This document shows positions 38,601 to 48,555 of a DNA stretch of 64,000 bases, piece after piece. The DNA comes from Pomacea canaliculata (lineage: Eukaryota; Mollusca; Gastropoda; Architaenioglossa; Ampullariidae), in NCBI RefSeq assembly GCF_003073045.1, contig NC_037595.1, positions 12,144,074 through 12,208,073 on the forward strand, read 5' to 3'. Position numbers and translations under genes: made by a program. Under the pieces are notes generated by a model. That model was not told the DNA's origin and did no database searches. It worked only from the letters and a program-made list of their open reading frames with translations. Each line of letters begins with the position of its first letter. The first letter of the stretch is position 1.

Positions 38601-38979
38601 CCTATATTACATGTCCACAATATAAGAACAGGAATCACCTTAGACAAGCATCCTTCAAATGAAACAAAGGTCAATGCATATATAGAACTATATAAAATCT
38701 CTTTTAACGCGCATATATGTTACAAAGAAATTATTTACGCATGAATGTATTGATGCGAGAAATTTTCAGCTGTTTTCGTTATATTATATTTTCGTTGTTA
38801 CTAGTTTAGCCGTTTTGTATTATTTCATTGTGGAAACATGCTCGTTGATAAATCGAAATGCACATTAGCTTTAACAGATCTACGAGAGTATTGATAATTA
38901 AAATATGTTAGTAAACAAACGTGTCACTGCTTACTCTGGGTAGGGAAGTTTTCAAGAGGTGCTTGTCGCAGCAGCTCAT
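35687..38979 (-). CDS. TSG101-like UEV module C with partial stalk
   Basis: Seven exons: 38979-38935, 37738-37654, 37344-37279, 37105-36942, 36642-36516, 36139-36025 and 35779-35687. Exons 2-4 have exactly the sizes of TSG101 exons 2-4 (85, 66, 164). The proposed first exon encodes MSCCDKHLLKTSLPR and ends at a gtaagc donor in phase 0. The UEV domain is well kept (VPYKGNVYNIP, HPYDPPMVYVRP, FGEECPLFSK). The Pro-rich linker is almost absent (about 15 residues). Exons 6 and 7 match the start of the TSG101 stalk (TEDN..., then AEMSALK...MKDL). The sixth exon is one base short near its 3' end, so the annotated frame stops early (TGA in the exon) unless this is an assembly indel. The remaining stalk and steadiness-box exons are missing. 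Vertebrates carry a UEV paralogue (UEVLD) next to TSG101, but no lactate-dehydrogenase part is present here. Confidence 0.72.
38025..38050. repeat. (GAT)/(GAC) trinucleotide tract
   Basis: A GAT run passes into a GAC run, followed 20 bp later by a 17-A tract. It lies in the first intron of UEV module C. Confidence 0.85.
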
Positions 38980-41227
38980 TATGACTGCGAAGACATGAGC
39001 CGAGCTCAGGTAAATTTTTCCACGAAAAGCCACCACAATAAGACTCGATCCCAAGCAGTGCAGTGGTCAAGTGGGATGTTGATGCGAGTTGCTCTTATCA
39101 TATAGTCTGATAGATGGCCACTGTCCTAAGAGGACGGCTTAGCCCTCCCCCTTCCCTTTGTCACCTTGTATCAAAGATGTATCCTCTCTGTTTGTACCCT
39201 CAATGCCTTTTGAAGGGAAACTGTAGCCAGCGTCCACGGAATCCTGCTTCAGCCGCACCACAACACCGGAATTTGAAGCGTTTCCAAATGTAATGGTTGC
39301 GTGATGGTTGGGGAAAAAATAATCCCCACGCTAGCTGACTGTCGCTTTAGTCCCATGAGACGCCTGAAAAAGGACGCCGGGCCAGGTAAAGTCAGACCCA
39401 AATGGCAGGTAACACCTTGTTGTGGCCTAGAGGGGGGGAGTTCCCCGAAGCAGTCACCGACGCGTCAAGTTATTGAAAGCTTGGTGCGTGGAGTCGCGGT
39501 GATGTGGGTCATTAAATTCAAACTGAAGCCAAGTCTTTGCAGCACAACGCAGTCGCCAGTTTCGCTTTGTAAAGTTCATCATGTCCCTTGTGATTCGTCT
39601 GCTGTGGATGCTAACCCCCTCCATGTCTATTAATAGGAGCTTTGTCTGGATTAAACTTATCAAACCGATAGCGTATCTAAGCTGGCAACATCACATCCAC
39701 TTAAGTATGATAGACGCAGTTATTCGTGTCTGTTTGGTCAGGGGAACATTGAGAGTTGGCTTCACGAGGCGAAAAGACGCAACACGCAAACTCAAGTGCA
39801 GGCCTTGGAAATTCGATGCATACAAAGCGTGGCATTGATACTACAGAAAATTGTGACTAGTATTTTTCATTCTTCGATTACTGTGGCAGGAACTTTAACA
39901 ATGCTTATACAGACATGACTATATCATCCAAGCATCCGTAGACAAATAACGTTTTATATATGGCCACCAGATTACGGACAGAAATGAACAGCTCTCTGGG
40001 AGTCTATATATATATAAGCAGGAGACGGAGAAGAGGGCGCCAAGCTGCAATCAGCTTTATGTCACTCAATTGTAGGTGTTGTCAGACACTGGAGCAGGCT
40101 GTTACCTGATTATAAATATCCAGAACGATGTTACTTTCACAACAAGTGGGTAGGTCTAACTAGGTTTCCTCAAGTTTGAATTTTATTGCAGCTATGTGTG
40201 GGAAGTGCAAACAGTTGGCAACCAATTACTTTTTCACAATGAAAGGAAAACTAGGAATTTTTGGTAGAATTCATTGTCTGCTAAGACTTAACTGACTCCT
40301 GATGGCACTTGTACCTAATGTAAACCAGGAGAGTGTCTAAGCACATTCTTTTTGTCTGTCTCAAATACAGCACGTTACCTAACCAATATATCCCCTTCTT
40401 TTTACACAGATTACTGTGCCCTTTTAAAGTTTATGTACAAAACTGAATGCTTTAAAATAAGAACATTATATTTTGTTATGCAGTCTGCCTTTCTTTTAAG
40501 CCTCCAATTCCTTCATGTTTGTTAGAGCACTTGTACAGCTCCCACTGTAGATGTCTGTAATGATTGTTGCTGATACAAGGTTAGATGGCCAACAAAGCTA
40601 AATAGTAATAAATTATTTATTATTATTATTAAATATGTCATGCAAAAATTTAAAAAAAAAAGGTCATTATGTATTTTTCTATACTGATCTTACAGCTCAG
40701 ACTCTCATTTCCTGCCAAAAACATTTCCTTCAGAAACATTTATTAACCAACAAAAGTGATGTCATGAGAACGAACACATACATTGTATATTTGAAATGTA
40801 AAATTCCTCAAATGTAACTCCATTTGTGAATGCTCAAAAATATTTTTGGATGTTTGAAATGGCTACATTTTATCATACAGAATGATGAAGCTGCTGTAAA
40901 GAAACACATTTGGAAAGAAACTATACAAGTCTAAATGTATTCAAATCACAAGATACAGAGACCAGTTCTTAATTTTTGTGTAAGACAGCATACAGATTCT
41001 AGCTTCAAGTTTGTAGTTATGTAAACAGTTTGAAGTCTATTCTGTCCAAAAATGATAATTGCATTTCTATCTGAGACAGCAACATTATAACAGCTGCCAT
41101 AAAAATAATGCAATGCAGCTGACAGTCAGCAACCTATTATTAGAAAGTCTGTCTTTTTTAATGTCAAAGGACATGTAATTAATTATTTTTTAGAGTAAGG
41201 GGAGTGGCAATATATGGTAGGAAAGTC
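38980..41227. other. spacer between UEV module C and PSMA1
   Basis: No recognised gene. The first kilobase is G+C-richer than its surroundings and probably includes the promoter of the UEV module. The overlapping ORFs at 39301-39838 (110, 69 and 85 codons) show no family resemblance. The right part is AT-rich and should contain the PSMA1 3' UTR; the transcript end was not determined. Confidence 0.4.
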
Positions 41228-44200
41228 TCAAGAATCCATTCCTTCCTCGCCTTCGGCTGTAGCAGAGACTGGTACAGGTGGCTGCAAGACCTGGTCCTGC
41301 GTTTCCATAGGTGTTGCTACTGCAACCTCAGTCTGGTGTTTATTAAAAAAATAACATATTTGCCAATTTAGAATTTATTTTCTTAAATCCAGTTTCAGCT
41401 GTATGATAACCATAAATTTTGTTAGTCAACAGTAACAAATGTGAATCAGGATTGAACAAAAGGCTTTGGATACAATAATATGAATATCTAGAATCCCAAA
41501 TATCTTCACTAAAATTATTCTTTTCAAGAGAGATTACCCTCCTCCAAATAAAATCAGATATAGTCTGTTCTTTACATTTAAAAGAAAGATATTGACTTCT
41601 TCATATTTAAGATGCTGTTCATACTTACATCTTCATCTTCAGCAGCAACAGTTGATCTCTCCTCTCCCTCAATAAGCGCAAGCTGCAATTTTTGTCAAGG
41701 ACAAAACAAACCACCTGAAGATAATGCTACAGAAATATTTCTTTTGGATGGTTTGCTTCTGTTTTGACTTTTGATCTCATAAAATTTTCAAAAGATCAAT
41801 TTTCATACTTTGCAAATGATTGACTACATTCCACAGGAAAATTCTTTATCCTATAAAATCAATTTTTACTTGTTTTGCAGTTTGTGATCATTTAGGAAGA
41901 GTTTTTTTTTTTAGGTTGTTGGAAGGTGTAAATTTATGCTTATGTATGACCCATTGTCACAAACTTTGTAATCTTATCACAGATTTATTCATTTTCACTA
42001 AGATTTCCTACAAAACAAAGCAAAAAGTGTCATGCTAAATTAATAATTTAAAAAAAAACCAGTTTAAGAAATTCTTTGTAAAGTTTTGTAAGTGGATTTG
42101 TCTGAAGATAATTTTCAGAGTTAAAGGGATACAGAATTATTAACAATGTTTCAAAATGAAAATAAACTGCAAATGGTCATTTCAAACTATTTTAAATTTT
42201 TAACTACTTTTTAATTTCATTCAAGCTGTAATCTGCCAAGAGCATGATCTCAATGTGTCAAGGATACATATGTTGCAACTTTGTCATCATCATAGATAGT
42301 GAAGTTCATGCCCTGGCCTACTATAGCAATCGAGCAGTTCTGGAAAATAGTACACATCACCTGATGATTCTGTTCATGCTTTATAAGTTGAAACATTATA
42401 CATGTAACAGAAAATCATGAAAGGAACTAATGTAGCATAAAACTGTTTACAAAGTTGTAATATCTCATCAAACATAAAGGCTGCCCTCTTCAAATCAGCA
42501 CAATTTATATTAACAACTATTAAACAATCATTTACAGGCATATTAAAAAAAGTAAATGCACCAACAGCTGCTGCCACATTATTAAATACTAAAACATTAA
42601 TATGCAGTGCTATACTAAAACTTCTAGACAACTGTCTTCCATCAACAATAAACTGCAGATTTATAATTATTTTTGTCTTCAAATGGTCTAGCTTAAATTA
42701 TTCTATATTATATGATCTATGTATTGGCACAAATCAGAATATTGGATCATGAGAAGAACAACCTCTAACAGCAACATGGGCATTCAGTGGACCTTTGCCA
42801 GGCAGCTTGAGGATCTCAATTTTGCGGAAGACATCAGCCTGTTGTCCCACAAGCAACAACATGCACAGACAAAGCTCACTCGGCTCTCAGAAGAAGCAGC
42901 GATGACCGGCCTGACCATCAACATCAAGAAGACAGAGGTAATGTGGGTCAACAACAAGCAAGAAGCCCCGCTCCAACTACACAGAACGTATTACAGAGTC
43001 TGACTGTTTCACCTACCTTGGCAGCATAGTCAGTAAAAATGGAGGTACAGATGAAGATGAAAGAAGTTGAATAAACAAAGCCAGGCTTGCATTCCACACC
43101 CTATGCGACCTATCTGGAACTCCAAGGCTTTATCTCTACACACCAAGATCTGTATCTTTAACACAAATGTAAAGTCAGTCCTTCTATATGGATCTGAGAC
43201 ATGGCGTGTCACAAACACCATCACCAGCAAGATTCAGACATTTGTCAACAGATGTCTGTGCCACATCCTCAACATCAGATGGCCTGATAAGATCTCCAAT
43301 ACAGACCTGTGGGAAAGAACCAACCAAAAACCTGCCAGCCCACTGGCTGAGTCTGTACCTTTGTAGTCAGATTGACCTCTTGTGGCAGCGTATCCCTGAG
43401 AGCTCTAAGTCCATGTTTCATCAGTTCTTCTAGGCTGCCTGGAAGGCAAAAAGTTTATTCTGGAATAATCCAATAAGCTTAATCTTCCTTGGAAATTATT
43501 TTAAGCATTCACCTCTTTGTTCTTCCTGAAAAAAGTTCTATAAACCAATTTCTATTTTTTGAAAAATGCATACTTTCATATATCTGTTGGCATCAAGGAA
43601 GCCTAAAACCTCACGCAATTATTATAATTTATTATCAACAAGACTATGAAATAGTTTTTGACTAAAAAAGTTCTTACAGTTGGGGAATTCATCAAGATAC
43701 TTCTCCAAGTAGGTCCTAGCTGACTGTGATCTTGCCCCTATGGCCATGGCCTTGCAGTCATAATAGTTAGCTGAGGGACATGTCTGATATATGTGTGGCC
43801 CCTGTGCCTGATAAAAGAACATTTAGATGAAAATATGCATAGGAACTATACAATTCACAAAGTTATACCGAAAGACAATAAAATTATAGTCCTGGATATC
43901 TAACCACCCAAGCACATATACTTCATGTTGCATCTTCTGCTGCTCTGCATTTTTGAGTACTGAACTTGCATTAAGTCATACAGAAGTTTTGACAATAACA
44001 TGCTGGCATTTGTGATGTGGCAGCTTTCACCAATGAAAGCCTAATCCACAAAGTGACTAGGGTGATACACCTGGCCTCAACAGTCAAAAGAGATATAATA
44101 TTCACACTCATTACATTCTTGGAGGCCACAATTGACTAAAACTACCAACACTTATGACAGTTGGATATACATATACTTACATCATGTCCAGCAATGAGGA

Positions 44201-46392
44201 GACCAACACCAAATGGACGTCGTCCATATCTCTGGGTTGGAATCTGAGATTCTGCTTAGAGTTAAGGTACTCACCATGTCACTCACACATCATATGCACA
44301 CAAAATTAACAGTTCAAATAATCAGATTTACAGGTTTAGGCCAGATATTGTAATGCACATCCTGTGTGTTACAGGATTGAAAATTATGAAAAGGGAGGTG
44401 ACAAGTCAAGATGGGGTATTGGTGACAAGTGTGATTTCTGTAATAAGCTGAAAGATTGAAAGCTTAGAAAATTGTTTTAACTTTTTGTGAGCCTGAAAAT
44501 CTGTTAAAAATAATTACTGATAAATTCAACAATAGCATCACGCTAAACAGAAATGCAATGCTTTTAGTAGAAGGATACTGTTGCCTACAACTGACACCAG
44601 TCTGGAGATTGGAAGTGGTTGCTCATAAGCCCAGCGTGAATCTAAGCACTCTGATCTCATAATCTTGCTAAAAGCACAAAAAAATACAATACAAATAATG
44701 AGCATCAGCAGGACAAGAGTGTGCTGATGCTGTTCTTTACGCAAAATATGTCTGCTACTATATTGTCTTTTCACATATGTAGGTATACACTACAGCCATT
44801 GTTTTTGAGAAGATTGTGTAAGAAAGATGTTTTGTTCATTTGTGAACTCCTGAACAGATGAAAAATGTTTTTAAGAATTAAGAGAATAGCTTAGAGAGAT
44901 TTTTCTATGAACTCTGTTAATGTCCTTTAAGTCTTTATACTTTATGCAAAATTATGCTGTATTACACTTGCTCATAATTAAATATGGAGGTGTCAAAAGA
45001 TTGCTTACCACAAAAGCCTTGCATCTGCTGTAAGGCCAGCTATTGCTACACCTACGTGATTGTCAATGGGGAGAATTTTCTTCTGGTGTGCTGAAAGCTC
45101 TGAAGGTGCACGCTACAAAAATAATTCATTCACGTTGTGTAAGCTGGAAATCCATTCCCATGTATGAGATCAACATGCCAAAACGTGAAATTGGGATTAT
45201 TTAATATAAAATTATATTATCACCTTTTCTGATTACATTTAGAGACAATTTTTATATAAACTTTATAAGCATAATAAGCAAAACTATAAAAAAAACTAAG
45301 ATATGCAAATTGTATGATGTTACACCTTACCTTTAAAGCTACAAGAATGGCATGTGTACGATTCTTGAGGCCAACAGCCGCAGAACCTTGCTTCACAGCC
45401 TCCATGGCATATTCTAACTGATGAATACGACCCTACCAATAAAAGCAAAAGTGAAATGTAGATGAAGAGTAAGATAAATTATAAATTATATAAAAAGAAA
45501 TCTACTGTGTCTGCCAAATGTTAAACATAAAAAAATAACTGTGATAAATCTACAACATTTAGTACACGTAAAAGTGAAAATAATAGCATACTACACATCT
45601 CAAAATGCTAGTTAACATTTGTACTCCCTTCCATCTTATATCAACTCTTGGAATCTATCCCATGAAACCATATTCTCTTACTAGTGTGAAATCATTCAAT
45701 TTTTCAGCTAAACTCTTTTCTTCATTTGTCAACAATCTAAGCCATGCCAAGTTCTATTATGGGCTGTCATTTCTAAAACTATTTACCTGTGGACTCCATA
45801 TTGTGACATCGTTGTCATACTGATTCCGAAACTGAAACAAACATTGATTTAAAAGTTTTCTTTTCAAGCTGTAATATCCTTCACAAACTTGCAATTTTTT
45901 TATATCATCCCCAATAGTTTAAAATTAAATGATTACTGTCATAAACTACAGGAAAATTATTACTGAATATCAAGGTAGACATTTAATCACTCGACTGGTG
46001 TTGCTGTTATCATCATGGGCTACCTTTATACTTCTTTGTTTCGGGTTTATATGTCCTCATAGAGTTACTACTACTACCTTGCACCTTAATCTGGTAATTT
46101 TAAGGTATTAATTCAATGTTTAAAATACATGCATTCCCATGAAATGACTATGATTTCATACTATCACTCATATCTCTAATCTGAAACTATTTTTAAAAAT
46201 TAAAACCTAAAATAAGACAGACGACATATAATCTGACAGTTGTGTAGCTAAGTAGAATTGCTATTTCTAAGAGCACTGAAATTACTGCGTTAACAACTGA
46301 ATCCACGAAATTTGTAAAGGTGCAAAGTAAAAGGAATAGATCACACTAAAACTAAATATATAATTCGAAAATGCCTTCACAGTACATACCAT
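41228..46392 (-). CDS. PSMA1: 20S proteasome subunit alpha type-1
   Basis: Alpha-ring subunit (alpha6) of the 20S proteasome core, structural and gate-forming, non-catalytic. Exons in transcript order: 46392-46390 (ATG only), 45831-45787, 45432-45331, 45112-45009, 44667-44579, 44251-44181, 43807-43678, 43438-43359, 42339-42268, 41682-41629 and 41332-41228. The lengths sum to 855, giving 284 residues plus stop with every junction in phase. Family hallmarks include [14 protein letters not shown] at the N-terminus, [16 protein letters not shown] (alpha-subunit signature), [46 protein letters not shown] and FTIYDDDKV. The acidic, variable C-terminal tail ends GEEGMDS, comparable to but longer than the human 263-residue protein. 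The last introns are short and the tail is split over two exons. Identification is essentially certain; the one-codon first exon rests on frame and family precedent. Confidence 0.96.
42735..43340 (+). mobile_element. LINE reverse-transcriptase relic
   Basis: A non-LTR retrotransposon fragment lies in intron 8 of PSMA1, antisense to the gene. It encodes the C-terminal part of the reverse transcriptase: WIMRRTT, GIQWT, the FADD-type active-site box changed to FAED ([12 protein letters not shown]), [15 protein letters not shown], then [27 protein letters not shown] and [10 protein letters not shown]. The frame changes near 42985 and again near 43105, and an in-frame TGA replaces an expected Arg codon near 43070. 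The endonuclease, the N-terminal RT and the 3' end are absent, so the copy is truncated at both ends and dead. The clade was not assigned. Confidence 0.85.
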
Positions 46393-47322
46393 AGTTATTA
46401 TCTGATAGACACCTACAACAGAAGAAAAACCTGTGACTATGCAGTCTTACACGCCGTGAATTTCCTCGCCTCGAGATTGAAGAGGTCTGAACAGAGAGTA
46501 GCCTCCCCTGTTATCGGTCTAAGAAGTACGTCTCCGTCTGCCGTGCTAATGAGAATCAGAAAGTAGGAAAGAATGGTGTTGATTACTAGTAAATACATGT
46601 TAAAGTCATTAAAGAAAGACAAAAAAATTTGATTATAAACGCAGAGTGAAGAAAAAGGCTAGTATGATCCAGAGTAATTCGATCCTCTCATGTCTAAGTT
46701 AAATTACTATAAGAACAAGCCATCTATAGGCGGTCAAAAATGTCAGCTAGCAGGGCAAAGGTAAATTTTATTTTTATGCCTCTAATAATAACTGGATCAG
46801 CAACGACTGTGGACCGCACTGGAAGGCACCAGGAAGGGGATAGCCAAAAATGTGCTACTGGAGCCAAGGAGTGGGGGTTGGGGGAAAAGAATTGGTATTT
46901 TACGCCCGAGCGATCGAGCAGATTAAAGTATATTCCAACAAATCAGCCGGCCTTGCAGACAGGTGCCACATACTAAAATCAAAGCAGAAGACAGAACATC
47001 AGTTGGCACGTGATTGTCCGCACATTACATGCCGTACGTGCGGCAAAGTGAGATAACTCACCCATGAGCTAAAATGGTACCAGTGGGACATTTTAACTGG
47101 GACTGGCACGAGGGGCTATATAGCAGGGATGGGGATATATCTGATCCGGCCCGCCAAGGCAGCCTGCAATTTCAGTAAATCTTTGATCTTTTCTCATAAC
47201 AACATAAATGTATATTAAGTGAATAAAAATGATAACGTAAATTTTGAGGGACAATCGAGGAACGTCCTGTAAGGGTTAGACAGGACAAACTGCGAGTACA
47301 TGATCGGACAGACACGTATATA
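46393..47322. other. PSMA1 upstream region and repeat debris
   Basis: The first few hundred bases should carry the PSMA1 promoter and 5' UTR; no TATA box could be placed. At 46985-47050 a short cysteine/histidine-rich frame (ARDCPHITCRTCGK) resembles part of a zinc knuckle from an old retroelement. Around 47130-47160 is a short cagggatgggg...gatccggcccgcc fragment like the hAT relics elsewhere in the window. Confidence 0.35.
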
Positions 47323-47548
47323 TAAGGTGACCAGACGTCCCGCTTTAGGCGGGACAGTCCCGCTTTTGACCTCGTGTCCCGCCTGCTCATCGGGCGAGAC
47401 GCCCAATGTCCCGCTTTCTGGCTTTCTGGCAAGTCCATCAAATGTCCCGGTTGTCTTTAAAAATCACTATTTTGGGCGTTTTTTGACGGTGACGACACCA
47501 TCATCGGCACGTGTCCCGCTTTCGCCCCCGAAACGTCTGGTCACCTTA
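47323..47548. mobile_element. non-autonomous DNA transposon, 226 bp, 8-bp target duplication
   Basis: The termini are TAAGGTGACCAGACGT and ACGTCTGGTCACCTTA, perfect 16-bp inverted repeats. They are flanked by a perfect 8-bp target duplication CGTATATA (47315-47322 and 47549-47556). The interior is full of gtcccgcttt-type words in both orientations and has no coding capacity. Intact ends suggest a fairly recent insertion. An 8-bp duplication fits hAT-like or other 8-bp-TSD superfamilies; the terminal sequence is not the usual CAG type. Confidence 0.88.
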
Positions 47549-48516
47549 CGTATATATGTATGCTTCTCGTCTGCTACACGTGGCCTATTATGGACGATTT
47601 TGGAGAATTATGCATGCATGTGACCTCAAGCCAATGGTAGACCACTTCCAGTTTGATATTGGCTATTGATGCCTGTATCGTTCTTCGACCATGTCGGCTT
47701 ACACAATAATAATAATCGTCAATAATTCTGTGTATCTCAGGCCTATGCGAGTACAACATATTCCTTTCATGGGTTTCTAAAGCCAAACCTTGCAAGGAGG
47801 TCGACGCCAAGGAAGGAGTGGACTGGTCGTCCTGTCACCATCACCAAAGACAGGCCTGAGTGGCATCAGAGATGTTGGGTTTTAACGTCTCTGGTGGCAT
47901 CTATCCATGTGCTCCCTCAACAACTGGTCTCAGCCAAAGGACGAATGAATGAGACAGGTGTCACGATCTCAGCTTTCTGCCGAAATACTAATTCTTAACT
48001 TACAATGCGTAACCGCAGACTGGCAACAGACATGAAGTGACTTGGAGAAGTTGCACATATATCCCGAAACTCGCGTGCCGCTACAATCAATTCTTCGGGG
48101 TCTTCGTAGTTATGCAAAATTTAGTCGAGATCGGATGAATCGTTTGTATTTCCACAAATATCAAGGCAAAGCACACCCATCCCCATTCCACACACACAAG
48201 TACTTTTATCTCCACATCTAGGTTTTTTAACTGTACAACAGAACCTTTCTCTTTTAGACATGAGCTAAAAGTATTACAGTGTAGATGCTTAGAGATAAAA
48301 TATTGCCGTTTAGGAATTAACAAATTGGCATCATGATAAAAGTCAGAAGGATGTCAGAATAGTGAAGTTTTGTTTGTTTATCTTTTGTATGTAGGACGTC
48401 AACAAAGGAAAGGAGAACAGGAGAAAAAAAAAAGAGAGAGACAACGAAATATAGTAGAAGAGAAGGTGTATATGAAGAGAAGATTGATGAGAAAATAATA
48501 AGTCATAGAAAAGGCA

Positions 48517-48555
<39 letters not shown>

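Noticed and set aside
34137-38979. UEVLD (UEV plus lactate dehydrogenase) identity for the extra UEV modules
   Set aside because: No Rossmann-fold or LDH-like sequence occurs in or near them, so the name was not applied.
39301-39838. Three overlapping ORFs of 69-110 codons between UEV module C and PSMA1
   Set aside because: No recognisable domains, competing frames on both strands, and no splice or promoter context that selects one.
46850-47056. Cysteine/histidine-rich frame resembling a zinc knuckle
   Set aside because: Too short and isolated to assign to any retroelement family or to a gene; mentioned only as possible fossil debris.
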